Shown one piece after another: positions 27,273-35,450 of a stretch of DNA of 49,340 nucleotides (the first letter of the stretch is position 1; each line of letters opens with the position of its first letter). A program made the translations under genes and the position numbers. Below the pieces are notes generated by a model, which was not told where the DNA came from, made no database searches, and saw only the letters and a program-made list of their open reading frames with translations. Source of the stretch: Rhodoplanes serenus (GTDB lineage Bacteria > Pseudomonadota > Alphaproteobacteria > Rhizobiales > Xanthobacteraceae). The DNA is taken from positions 1 through 49,340 of the forward strand of contig CAMDDZ010000039.1 of assembly GCA_945893145.1 (NCBI GenBank). Reading direction: 5' to 3'.

Positions 27273-29633
27273 ATGAATGTCAGCGTTGAAATCGAAACAC
27301 CCAGCCGACTCACAACACGCACCAGGGCCGTCTCCCTCGATCGGGCGGCGCTGCATGCCCTGCAATGCCTGATTGCGATTGTGGCTGCAATTGCGGCTTT
27401 TTTTGCGAATGGCCAGGCATACGCCAACCCGCAGGCCGACCAAGCCCCGGCTTATGTCAAACCCTCGCAAGCCCGCGCCGGCTCGCTGCTCCTGCGAGCG
27501 GACGGCGACCGCTACGTCGATGCGCCACGGCTCGGCACCGATATCGACCTGACCGTGAGCGGGCCGACGCTGCGCGCCCGCATCACCCAGGCATTCCACA
27601 ACCCGACCGACAAATGGGTTGAGGCCATCTATGTCTATCCGCTGCCGCACGGCGGCGCGGTCGACACGCTCAAAATGGTGATCGGCGACCGCATCGTGGT
27701 CGGCGACGTCAAGGAGCGCCAACAGGCGCGCGTGCTCTACGACCAGGCTAAGCAGACCGGACAGAAGGCCGCGCTCATCGAGCAGGAGCGGCCGAACATC
27801 TTCACCAACTCGGTCGCCAACATCGGTCCGGGCGAAACCGTTCTGGTGCAGATCGAATATCAGGAGCCGGTGCTGCAGAGCGGCGACACGTTCTCACTGC
27901 GCATCCCGCTGGTCGTCGGCCCGCGTTATAACCCGGCGCCCGTGGTGCAGATGGTTGAGCTGCGCCCCGACAACACCGGCTGGGGTGTCGTGACCAACGA
28001 CCCGGTCCCCGACCGCGACCGCATCACGCCGCCGGTGCTCGATCCGGCTCAGAACGCGCCGGTCAATCCGACCACCATCTCGGTGAAGCTGCAGGCTGGC
28101 TTTCCGCTCGGCGAGATCAAGAGCCATCACCATCAGGTGCGGATCGACAGCGACGGCGACAACATTCGCATCATTAAGCTCGCCGCGGGCCCGGTGCCGG
28201 CGGATCGCGACTTCGAGCTGACCTGGAAGCCTGTTTCGACCAAGGCACCATCGGTCGGACTGTTCCGCGAGCAAGTCGCCGGCACCGATTATCTGCTGGC
28301 CTTCGTGACGCCGCCCGCCATCGAGCAGGCCGAGCAGAAGCCGCTGCCGCGTGAGGTGATCTTTGTCATCGACAACTCCGGCTCGATGGGCGGCACGTCG
28401 ATCCTGCAGGCCAAGGCGAGCCTGATCTACGCGCTCGGCCGGCTCAAATCCGGCGACCGCTTCAACGTCATCCGTTTCGACCACACCATGGATGTGCTGT
28501 TCCCGGACAGCGTGCCGGCCGACAGCGAGCGCGTCGCGCAGGCCAAGGCATTCGTCGATGCGCTGAAGGCGAGCGGCGGCACCGAGATGATCCCGCCGAT
28601 GCGCGCAGCGCTGACCGACCCGCGCAGCAATGACGCCGATTCGGTGCGTCAGGTGATCTTCCTAACCGATGGCCTGATCGGCAACGAGGCCCAGCTGTTC
28701 GACACCATCACGTCGATGCGCGGCCGCTCGCGGGTGTTCATGATCGGCATCGGCTCCGCACCCAACAACTTCCTGATGACGCGCGCGGCCGAGCTCGGGC
28801 GCGGCACCTACACCAACATCGCCTCGGTCGAGCAAGTCGAGGAGCGCATGCGTGGCCTGTTCGCGAAGCTCGAAAGCCCGGTCGTCACTGGACTGACGGC
28901 GACGTTCTCCGACGCCAAAGCCGATATGACACCTGCGGCGCTGCCCGACATCTATCTCGGCGAGCCGCTGGTGCTCGCCGCCAAACTCGACAAGCTCGCC
29001 GGCAGCCTCAAGATCGAAGGCCGTATCGGCGATCGCCCCTGGATCGTCACGCTGCCGGTCGCGAACGCTGCCGAAGGCAAGGGCCTGTCCAAGCTCTGGG
29101 CGCGACGCAAGATCGCCGACGCCGAGATCGCCCGCACCATGCGGCAGGCGCCGCCCGAGGACACCGACAAGAGCATTCTCGCGCTTGGCCTCGAGCATCA
29201 GCTCGTGACCCGGCTGACCAGCCTCGTCGCCATCGATAAGACGCCGAGCCGTCCGGAGGGCGCGAGCCTCACGTCCACCGAACTGCCGCTCAACCTGCCG
29301 GCCGGCATGGAGTTCGAGAAGGTGTTCGGCCCGCAGCGCGCCGCTCCGCGGCCGGATCGCGACGCATCGCAGGTGCGGCAGCAGTACGCGCAAGCTGTCA
29401 CCGGCATCCCGGCGCCGGCAATGCAGAAGCGCGGCGCGCCGCAGCAAGTCGCGATGGCGGTGCAATCGTCCAATGTGCCGCTGCCCCGGACCGCGACCGA
29501 CGCCGAGCTGAAGCTCCTCGCCGGCGCACTCATGCTGATGCTGGCGCTCGGGCTGATGGCCTGGCGGCGCATCCTGCTGGCGCTGACCTTCCTGCGCTTC
29601 CTGGTTGGGCGGCGCTGGGCGCTGAGCGTGTAA
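27273..29633 (+). CDS. VIT and vWA domain cell-surface protein, target of a class GN sortase
   Basis: A 786-residue exported protein. After a long N-terminal signal region (hydrophobic residues about 29-45), a VIT domain spans about 65-190 (AFHNPTDKWVEAIYVYPLPHGGAVD). A von Willebrand A domain spans about 360-530 with an intact MIDAS motif DNSGS at Asp367. The C-terminus has a sortase signal LPRTATD at 737, a membrane helix (about 745-765) and basic residues. This layout is the known proteobacterial sortase-target type. GGGAG 8 bases upstream favours ATG 27273 over ATG 27267 or TTG 27258. Confidence 0.9.
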   Translation: MNVSVEIETPSRLTTRTRAVSLDRAALHALQCLIAIVAAIAAFFANGQAYANPQADQAPAYVKPSQARAGSLLLRADGDRYVDAPRLGTDIDLTVSGPTLRARITQAFHNPTDKWVEAIYVYPLPHGGAVDTLKMVIGDRIVVGDVKERQQARVLYDQAKQTGQKAALIEQERPNIFTNSVANIGPGETVLVQIEYQEPVLQSGDTFSLRIPLVVGPRYNPAPVVQMVELRPDNTGWGVVTNDPVPDRDRITPPVLDPAQNAPVNPTTISVKLQAGFPLGEIKSHHHQVRIDSDGDNIRIIKLAAGPVPADRDFELTWKPVSTKAPSVGLFREQVAGTDYLLAFVTPPAIEQAEQKPLPREVIFVIDNSGSMGGTSILQAKASLIYALGRLKSGDRFNVIRFDHTMDVLFPDSVPADSERVAQAKAFVDALKASGGTEMIPPMRAALTDPRSNDADSVRQVIFLTDGLIGNEAQLFDTITSMRGRSRVFMIGIGSAPNNFLMTRAAELGRGTYTNIASVEQVEERMRGLFAKLESPVVTGLTATFSDAKADMTPAALPDIYLGEPLVLAAKLDKLAGSLKIEGRIGDRPWIVTLPVANAAEGKGLSKLWARRKIADAEIARTMRQAPPEDTDKSILALGLEHQLVTRLTSLVAIDKTPSRPEGASLTSTELPLNLPAGMEFEKVFGPQRAAPRPDRDASQVRQQYAQAVTGIPAPAMQKRGAPQQVAMAVQSSNVPLPRTATDAELKLLAGALMLMLALGLMAWRRILLALTFLRFLVGRRWALSV

Positions 29634-29679
29634 CGCAAAACAGGAGGGATTAGTCCCCTCGTCCCACCTCCCTCCTGAT

Positions 29680-29713
29680 GCGCGCGCGGCCAGCCCCCGA
29701 TGGCCGCGCGCGC
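29680..29713. other. Perfect 13-bp hairpin between the sortase target and the sortase
   Basis: GCGCGCGCGGCCA (29680-29692) and TGGCCGCGCGCGC (29701-29713) form a perfect 13-bp stem with an 8-base loop. A second inverted repeat, CAGGAGGG / CCCTCCTG (29641-29648 and 29670-29677), lies just upstream. There is no T tract. It ends 22 bp before the sortase start codon and could lower sortase expression relative to its substrate. Confidence 0.6.
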
Positions 29714-29735
29714 AACCTCTTTCAGAGTGAAGGCC

Positions 29736-30296
29736 ATGATCCGCCTTGTCTTTATCGTGCTGCTCGCCGCCGCCGGCCTGACGCTCACGGGCCAGGGCGC
29801 CTACATCCACGCCAAGGCGCTGCTCGCGCAGGTGCTGCTCGACCGCGCCTTCACCGAGACGCTGAAGACCGGCCGCGATGTGAAGCCCTGGCCGTCGGCC
29901 GACACCTGGCCGGTGGCGCGCATCGACATCCCGCGCCTCGGCGCGCACGCGATCGTGCTCGCCGGCAGCACCGGACAGGCGCTGGCCTTCGGGCCCGGCC
30001 ATGTCGAGAACACGCCGGACGCCGGCGAGCCCGGCATCGCCGTCTATTCGGCGCACCGCGACACGCATTTTCGCTTTCTCAAGGACGTCGAGATCGGCGA
30101 TGAGATCACGGTGACCCGCCGCGACGGCAAGGCGTTCCGCTATCGAGTCACGCACACTTCAGTGGTGCGCTTCGACGAAAGCGGCATCGATCCGTTGTCC
30201 AAGGGACGCGGCATCATCCTGTCGACCTGCTGGCCGCTCGATGCGATTACGCCGGGGCCGCTGCGATATTTGGTGCACGCGAGCATTCTGGAATAG
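29736..30296 (+). CDS. Class GN sortase
   Basis: A 186-residue membrane-anchored transpeptidase that cleaves the LPxT-like signal of the upstream protein. The N-terminal membrane anchor spans about residues 4-24. The catalytic triad is complete: His107 in YSAHRDTHF, Cys165 in LSTCWPLD and Arg177 in GPLRYLVHA. The ATG at 29736 has GTGAAGG just upstream; ATG 29700 falls inside the intergenic hairpin and is less likely. Gram-negative sortases of this type typically lie next to one VIT/vWA substrate, as here. Confidence 0.93.
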   Translation: MIRLVFIVLLAAAGLTLTGQGAYIHAKALLAQVLLDRAFTETLKTGRDVKPWPSADTWPVARIDIPRLGAHAIVLAGSTGQALAFGPGHVENTPDAGEPGIAVYSAHRDTHFRFLKDVEIGDEITVTRRDGKAFRYRVTHTSVVRFDESGIDPLSKGRGIILSTCWPLDAITPGPLRYLVHASILE

Positions 30297-30321
30297 CGGG
30301 CGTGGCGCTGCTGCAGGCGGA

Positions 30322-31098
30322 CTAAAGTCCGCTGAACCAGTTGTAGCCCTGGTCCTCCCAATAGCCGCCGAGGTTCTTGTCGGTGACGTGGATGCCTATC
30401 ACGTGCTTGGGGTTCTTGAAGCCGAGCTTGGTCGGGATGCGGCACTTCATCGGGAAGCCGTACTTGCGCGGCAAAATTTCATCGGCGAATTTGAAGGTGA
30501 GCTGCGTCTGCGGATGCAGCGCGGTCGGCATATCGATGGTGTTGGAATATCCCTCGGCGCACTGGAACCAGACGTATTTGGCGCGCGTGTCAGCGCCAAG
30601 CCGCCGCAAGAATTCGGAGAGACGCACGCCGGTCCATTGGCCGATCGCGCTCCAGCCCTCGACGCAGACGTGACGGGTGATCTGCGTCTCCTGGGGCAGC
30701 GCATAGAGCCGATCCAGCATCCACGGCTCCTTATTATCGATCATGCCGCCGACCTCAAGCTTAAAGCCCTCGGCCGCTACCTCAGGCGCTTCATCCTCCT
30801 GGTAATATGCGTTGAACGGAAACGGCTTGGTGATCGCGCTGGCAGGATAAGTCGGCGCGAGCTTGTTCGGATCGAACAGCCAGGCCTGCGCCGCGTCATT
30901 GAAGCGCGACACCCGCCGCAGCACACGCTCGGCCGAGTCCCCATCGACGATGTCGCAGCCGGTGAAGAAGGTCAGCGCGCCGAGACTCGTGGCGCCGCGC
31001 AAGAACAGCCGACGGGTCGGATTGGGTAAGAGCTTTGCCGCGTCCTTGATCAGGAGCTTCGGATCGACGCCGGGAATGATTTTGCGGATGCGCGGCAT
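30322..31098 (-). CDS. Tat-exported molybdopterin-dependent oxidoreductase, MsrP (YedY)-like
   Basis: A 258-residue protein of the sulfite-oxidase fold. The Tat motif TRRLFLRGA is at residues 28-36, and FFTGCD (Cys48) could also be a lipobox. The molybdenum ligand is Cys145 in RHVCVEGW, and QWTGVRLSEFLRRLG, KYVWFQCAEGY and the GFKNPKHVIGIHV end fit the MsrP/YedY group. MsrP repairs oxidised periplasmic methionine with electrons from a membrane cytochrome. The partner here is the b-type cytochrome gene 9 bp upstream, rather than an MsrQ-type protein. The substrate is not certain. Confidence 0.85.
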   Translation of the reverse strand: MPRIRKIIPGVDPKLLIKDAAKLLPNPTRRLFLRGATSLGALTFFTGCDIVDGDSAERVLRRVSRFNDAAQAWLFDPNKLAPTYPASAITKPFPFNAYYQEDEAPEVAAEGFKLEVGGMIDNKEPWMLDRLYALPQETQITRHVCVEGWSAIGQWTGVRLSEFLRRLGADTRAKYVWFQCAEGYSNTIDMPTALHPQTQLTFKFADEILPRKYGFPMKCRIPTKLGFKNPKHVIGIHVTDKNLGGYWEDQGYNWFSGL

Positions 31099-31107
31099 GA
31101 CCTGCTC

Positions 31108-31743
31108 CTATCGGCCGGTCACGATGGCGCGCAGGCTTTTGGGGACGAGGACGGCAAGCAGTATGTGGATCACAAGGAAGCCGACAATCGTCGCCATGGC
31201 AAAGAAATGCACATAGCGCGCGGCGTCATAGCCGCCGAACAACGCGGTGAGTTCCTGCATCTGCACCGGCTTCCAGATCGCCAGGCCCGACAGCACGATC
31301 ACGATCCCGGCCAGGATCACGCCGAGATAAAGCAGGCGCTGCACCGCGTTGTAAACAGACAGGTCGGCGTGCGAGAGCCGGAACGTCAGCGCGTCGCGGA
31401 CCGTTGCCACCACCTCGCGGGGCCGAATCGGAAACAGCATGCGGCGAAAGCGGCCGGTGACGAGGCCGAGCACGACATAGACGATGCCGTTGATCGCCAG
31501 CACCCACATGGCGGCGAAGTGCCACAGCAGGGCGCCGGCGAGCCAGCCGCCGAGCGTGATCGACTTCGGAAACACGAAGGCAAACAGCGGCGAGGCGTTA
31601 TAGATCTCCCAGCCGGAGCCAATCATCACGATCATCGCAAGCACGTTGATCCAATGCGTGATGCGCACCCACAGCGGGTGGATGACTGCCTGCGCGACAG
31701 GCGGCGTCTGACTATTCTCTGCCGTTGCGGTGGTCATGGTCAT
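31108..31743 (-). CDS. Cytochrome b561-type membrane subunit
   Basis: A 211-residue membrane protein with four or five helices of the cytochrome b/b561 (Ni-Fe hydrogenase cytochrome b) family. Heme-binding histidines lie in HPLWVRITHWINV (helix 1), WHFAAMW, and HFFAMATIVGFLVIHI (last helix). It is 9 bp upstream of the MsrP-like molybdoprotein on the same strand and most likely passes quinol electrons to it. A second ATG two codons in is possible. Confidence 0.87.
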   Translation of the reverse strand: MTMTTATAENSQTPPVAQAVIHPLWVRITHWINVLAMIVMIGSGWEIYNASPLFAFVFPKSITLGGWLAGALLWHFAAMWVLAINGIVYVVLGLVTGRFRRMLFPIRPREVVATVRDALTFRLSHADLSVYNAVQRLLYLGVILAGIVIVLSGLAIWKPVQMQELTALFGGYDAARYVHFFAMATIVGFLVIHILLAVLVPKSLRAIVTGR

Positions 31744-31824
31744 TCCGTTATTAGCAGGTTCGGCCGCCGGACCGGATCAGTTTCCCGTGACCGCGTTCCC
31801 GCCTAGGGCGCCGCAGAGACCTTC

Positions 31825-32874
31825 ATGATCAACGCCGGGCCGCGCAATTTCTTCGAGGACTTCCGCCTCGGCCAGACCATTCGCCACGCCACGCCGCGCA
31901 CGATCACCAGCGGTGAAGTGGCGCTCTACACTGGACTGTTTGGCGCGCGCTTTGCGGTGCAGTCTTCGGCCGCTTTCGCCAAGGCAATCGGCTATCCGGA
32001 TATGCCGGTCGACGATTGGCTGGTGTTTCACATGGTGTTCGGCAAGACAGTGCCGGACATTTCGCTCAACGCCGTCGCCAATCTTGGCTACGCCGGGGGA
32101 CAATTCCTCGCCCCGGTGTTCGCCGGCGACACGCTCTCGGCGCAATCCGACGTGATCGGATTGAAGGAAAACTCCAGCCGCAAAACCGGCATCGTCTATG
32201 TGCGCACGCGGGGCTGCAATCAGAACGGCACCACCGTGCTGGAATACGTGCGCTGGGTCATGGTGCGAAAACGCGATGAGGCGGCACCCGCTCCCGGCGA
32301 TCACGTGCCGCGGCTGCCAACCGCGGTCGATCCGAAACTTTTGGGCACCGCCTGTCCGCCGATCGACCCCGGCAAATACGACTTCGACCTCGCGGGCAGC
32401 GCGGCGCGTTTCGGCGATTATCAGGTTGGCGACAAGATCGACCACGCCGATGGCATCACGGTCGAGGAGGCCGAACATCAGATTGCAACGCGGCTCTACC
32501 AGAACACCGCACGCATCCACTTCGATCAGTTCTCGGCGGCGCAGGGCCGCTTCGGCCGCCGGCTGATTTATGGCGGACACGCGATCTCGCTCGCCCGCGC
32601 GCTGTCGTTTAACGGCCTCGCCAACGCGTTTCACATCTCCGCCATCAACGGCGGCCGACATGTCGCGCCGCTGTTCGCGGGCGGCACCGTGTTTGCGTGG
32701 TCGGAGGTTTTGGCGAAGTCCGAGCTGCCGGGACGCAACGACGTTGGCGCATTGCGGCTGCGCACGGTCGCTACCAGGGACCAACCGTGCGCAGCGTTTC
32801 CGCTCAAGTCAGGCGAGGAATACGACCCAGCCGTGATCCTCGATCTCGACTATTGGGCGCTCATCCCGCGGTAG
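31825..32874 (+). CDS. MaoC-family hydratase, mesaconyl-CoA hydratase-like
   Basis: A 349-residue protein with two hotdog/MaoC domains. The first (about 1-150) contains NFFEDFRLGQTIRH; the second (about 180-340) contains FDQFSAAQGRFGRRLIYGGHAISLARAL, with the catalytic Asp and His. The length and double-domain layout match the beta-methylmalyl-CoA dehydratase / mesaconyl-CoA hydratase (Mch) group of the ethylmalonyl-CoA pathway. The CoA ester lyase at 15.9 kb would act on the product. Other MaoC dehydratases cannot be excluded. Confidence 0.78.
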   Translation: MINAGPRNFFEDFRLGQTIRHATPRTITSGEVALYTGLFGARFAVQSSAAFAKAIGYPDMPVDDWLVFHMVFGKTVPDISLNAVANLGYAGGQFLAPVFAGDTLSAQSDVIGLKENSSRKTGIVYVRTRGCNQNGTTVLEYVRWVMVRKRDEAAPAPGDHVPRLPTAVDPKLLGTACPPIDPGKYDFDLAGSAARFGDYQVGDKIDHADGITVEEAEHQIATRLYQNTARIHFDQFSAAQGRFGRRLIYGGHAISLARALSFNGLANAFHISAINGGRHVAPLFAGGTVFAWSEVLAKSELPGRNDVGALRLRTVATRDQPCAAFPLKSGEEYDPAVILDLDYWALIPR

Positions 32875-32877
32875 GGA

Positions 32878-33405
32878 CTACTTCTCCTGAACGACGCCGC
32901 AAGCGATGCGGTCGCCGGCATTGCCGGCCGGGTCGCTGCGATAGTCGTCGGCCTTGGCGTGAATGACGAGTGCCGAGCCGTCGGCGTCGAACACCGAGTT
33001 TGGCTTGCCCTTCTCGAGCGTGATCGCCGTATTGAGGACTTCCACCATCAGGTCGCCGCTCTGCGGGACGTGAAGGTTCGGCATGTCGCCGGCGTGACCC
33101 GGCCCGGCCACGATGCCGTGCTTATGACTACCGGGATTGAAATGGCCACCAGCCGAGTCGAACGGGGCTTCGCATTTTCCGACCGCGTGGATGTGGAACG
33201 CGTGCTCGCCGGGCGCCAATCCCTTCACGGACACCCGGAGCAACACACCGCCAGGGGTCTGGGTCAGGTCGACATCGCCAATGGCTTTTCCACTTCGGTC
33301 CTTGAGCTGGGCGGTCGCCAAGTCGGCCGCGGCTGCCGGCATGCAATAGGCAGCAACAAGAAGCGCGGCGGCGCCGGCCGTCTGTAAGTGTTTCAGAGCA
33401 AACAT
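32878..33405 (-). CDS. sodC: Periplasmic Cu/Zn superoxide dismutase
   Basis: Dismutates superoxide in the periplasm. The 175-residue protein has a signal peptide (residues 1-26) and the metal ligands in HAFHIHAVGKCE and GGHFNPGSHKHG, the later HAKADDYRSDPAGNAGDRIACG loop, and the disulfide cysteines. AGGAG 9 bases upstream fixes the ATG at 33405; a TTG two codons earlier is rejected. It converges on the MaoC gene with a 3-bp gap. Confidence 0.95.
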   Translation of the reverse strand: MFALKHLQTAGAAALLVAAYCMPAAAADLATAQLKDRSGKAIGDVDLTQTPGGVLLRVSVKGLAPGEHAFHIHAVGKCEAPFDSAGGHFNPGSHKHGIVAGPGHAGDMPNLHVPQSGDLMVEVLNTAITLEKGKPNSVFDADGSALVIHAKADDYRSDPAGNAGDRIACGVVQEK

Positions 33406-33498
33406 GGTCAAATCTCCTGGTTAAATCTGGCGGACGCCCCGCTTGGGAAACCGCAACAGCGGCCAGCTATTCCGGCCCCCTGGCTCGATTAAGTCAAT

Positions 33499-34383
33499 TC
33501 ACGCAGCACGCATGTGTTCCACCAACTGCCGGGCGTAGGGCGGCAGCGCCTCGACATCGCGGACGCAGATCGTCAGGTCGCGGACCGCCCAGGGGTCGGT
33601 CAGCTCCACGGCCTTGATCGCCATGGTCTTGGCGGCCCATCGGACGGTGGTCTCCGGCACGATGCCGACGGCCACGTTGCGCTCGACCAGCCGGCAGACC
33701 GCGTCGAAGCTTCGCAATTGCACGCGCAGGCGCAACGGCCGTCCGACCCGGCTCGCCTTGTCGGCCAGGAAGCGCTGGATCGCGCTCGCCCGGTCGAGGC
33801 CCACGAAGTCGTGTTCCAGCACCTCGGCAAAACCGATCTTGGAGCGGCGGGCGAGCGGATGGTCGCGCGCCACCACCAGCACGAAACGGTCGGTGCGGAA
33901 TGGGTAGGTGGTGAGCCGGCTGGCATCGACCGTCCCGGCCACCACGCCGATATCGCCAACGCCTTCCGCGATCAGCCCGACGATCTCATCGGACAACCGC
34001 TCCTCCAGATCGACGCTGACGTTTGGATGGGCAGCCAGAAATGAGCTCAACGTCTCGGGCAGAAACTCGGTGAGGGCATTGGTGTTGGACAGCACCCGGA
34101 CCTGGCCCGCGAGGCCGCCCGCATAGGCGCCAAGGTCCTCCCGCAGCTTTTCCGCCTGCGCCAGCATGATGCGGGCGTGCTGCAGCAAGGTACGCCCGGC
34201 CTGCGTCAGCGCGACGCCATGCCGCCCGCGCACCAACAGGGAAGCGCCCAACGTCTCTTCCATGTTGCGAATGCGGGTTGACGCCGCGGCCAACGCCAAA
34301 TGACCGCGCTCTGCGCCGCGCGTAATGCTGCCTGCCTCCACCACATGGCGGAAAAGGCTCAGATCTGTGAGGTCGAAGCGCAT
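33499..34383 (-). CDS. LysR-type transcriptional regulator
   Basis: A 294-residue regulator. The N-terminal winged helix (residues 1-60, FRHVVEAGSITRGAERGHLALAAASTRIRNMEE) is followed by a LysR substrate-binding domain (about 90-290) with GLIAEGVGDIGVVAG and the ligand-pocket loops. It is divergent from sdhC with a 237-bp gap that contains three T-N11-A dyads. It might control itself and the sdh operon, or only itself. The effector is unknown. Confidence 0.9.
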   Translation of the reverse strand: MRFDLTDLSLFRHVVEAGSITRGAERGHLALAAASTRIRNMEETLGASLLVRGRHGVALTQAGRTLLQHARIMLAQAEKLREDLGAYAGGLAGQVRVLSNTNALTEFLPETLSSFLAAHPNVSVDLEERLSDEIVGLIAEGVGDIGVVAGTVDASRLTTYPFRTDRFVLVVARDHPLARRSKIGFAEVLEHDFVGLDRASAIQRFLADKASRVGRPLRLRVQLRSFDAVCRLVERNVAVGIVPETTVRWAAKTMAIKAVELTDPWAVRDLTICVRDVEALPPYARQLVEHMRAA

Positions 34384-34389
34384 CGCGAT

Positions 34390-34408
34390 CCTTCGCCATT
34401 AACGAAGG
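34390..34408. promoter_or_regulatory. LysR-type box 1 (CCTTCG-N7-CGAAGG)
   Basis: A perfect 6-bp inverted repeat with 7-base spacing, containing the T-N11-A pattern of LysR-family sites (T at 34393, A at 34405). It lies 7 bp upstream of the lysR start codon. Its inner arms CTTCG / CGAAG are repeated exactly at 34456-34472. Predicted operator. Confidence 0.5.
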
Positions 34409-34414
34409 GATGCT

Positions 34415-34429
34415 ATCCGAAATACGGAT
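34415..34429. promoter_or_regulatory. LysR-type box 2 (ATCCG-N5-CGGAT)
   Basis: A perfect 5-bp inverted repeat with 5-base spacing and a T-N11-A pattern (T at 34416, A at 34428). Its centre is 23 bp from that of box 1, close to two helical turns. The half-sites differ from boxes 1 and 3, so it may be a weaker second site or bound by another protein. Confidence 0.45.
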
Positions 34430-34455
34430 TGTAGCGTCCTTTATGCAGGATAATA

Positions 34456-34472
34456 CTTCGCAGCCTACGAAG
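34456..34472. promoter_or_regulatory. LysR-type box 3 (CTTCG-N7-CGAAG)
   Basis: A second copy of the box 1 dyad with the same arms and the same 7-base spacing, T-N11-A at 34458/34470. Its centre is 65 bp from box 1, near six helical turns. It lies about 150 bp upstream of sdhC. Predicted operator. Confidence 0.5.
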
Positions 34473-34620
34473 CAAATAGCGGAATCTGGGGTAGTGTTTC
34501 GCATTGTCGGCGGGCCGGAGAAGATTCGGCGCGCGCGGCTGCCGCGTTGCGGTGCAACCAACCATCGGCTACCAAACTCGTAACGCAGAGCGGAATGGCA
34601 GCCGCCGAAGAGTAGTCATC

Positions 34621-35037
34621 ATGGCCGAGATAAAATCAGCTCCACTCAAGGAGCGCCCGCTCTCCCCGCACCTGCAAATCTACAAGCCGATGCTGACGAT
34701 GATCATGTCCATCGTCCATCGCATCACGGGCGGCGCGCTCTATTTCGGCATCCTCCTACTGGTCTGGTGGCTGCTCGCCGCCGCCGCTGGACCGAATGCC
34801 TACGCGACCGTGCAGTGGTTCATGGAAACGGTGATCGGCCGGCTGATCCTGTTCGGCTACACCTGGGCGCTCATTCACCACGCCCTCGGCGGCATCCGCC
34901 ATCTGATCTGGGATCTCGGCTACGGCTTCGAAGCGAACGAGCGTGAATGGCTGACGATCGCCACACTGGTCGGCTCGATCGGCCTCACCATTGTGCTCTG
35001 GCTGGTCGGCTATCTAGTCATGGGTGGCATGCGATGA
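34621..35037 (+). CDS. sdhC: Succinate dehydrogenase cytochrome b556 subunit
   Basis: Membrane anchor of complex II. The 138-residue protein starts RPLSPHLQIYKP (about residues 12-23), with three membrane helices and the heme-binding signature HHALGGIRHLIWD. The ATG at 34621 gives the usual start; an upstream in-frame extension is not conserved in character. It overlaps sdhD by ATGA. First gene of sdhC-sdhD-sdhA-(membrane protein)-sdhB. Confidence 0.95.
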   Translation: MAEIKSAPLKERPLSPHLQIYKPMLTMIMSIVHRITGGALYFGILLLVWWLLAAAAGPNAYATVQWFMETVIGRLILFGYTWALIHHALGGIRHLIWDLGYGFEANEREWLTIATLVGSIGLTIVLWLVGYLVMGGMR

Positions 35038-35432
35038 CCGAGCGAGGCCCCAAATCAATCGTCACGCCGCTGCGCCGCGTTCGCCATCTCGGTGCGGCGC
35101 ACAGCGGCACGCGGCATTTCTGGCATCAGCGCCTGACCTCGGTCGCGAACATTCCGCTGACCATTCTTTTGGTTCTGATCGTAGTCGGGCTGCTCGGGCG
35201 CAATCACGCAGCAGTGGTGCAGATCCTGGGTTCGACCCCGGTCGCGATCGTCATGCTGCTGTTCATCATCACCAGCGTCTATCACATGTGGCTCGGGATG
35301 CAGGTCATCATCGAGGATTACGTCCATGACGAGATGCTCAAGGTCGTTGCCCTGATGGGCAACACGTTCTTCTCGTTCGCCACTGGGCTCGCGGCCGTGT
35401 TCGCGATTCTCAAACTCTCATTCGGACTGTAA
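35034..35432 (+). CDS. sdhD: Succinate dehydrogenase membrane anchor subunit
   Basis: Second membrane anchor of complex II; 132 residues with three helices. The N-terminal RRVRHLGAAHSGTRHFWHQRLT and the heme/quinone-site segment YHMWLGMQVIIEDYVHDE are characteristic. It overlaps the sdhC stop (ATGA) and precedes sdhA by 18 bp. Confidence 0.94.
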   Translation: MTERGPKSIVTPLRRVRHLGAAHSGTRHFWHQRLTSVANIPLTILLVLIVVGLLGRNHAAVVQILGSTPVAIVMLLFIITSVYHMWLGMQVIIEDYVHDEMLKVVALMGNTFFSFATGLAAVFAILKLSFGL

Positions 35433-35450
35433 GATTTTGGACTGTAAGCA

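Noticed and set aside
28662..30155. A 497-codon minus-strand reading opposite the VIT/vWA and sortase genes
   Set aside because: No domain, and it crosses two well-supported genes and their intergenic hairpins.
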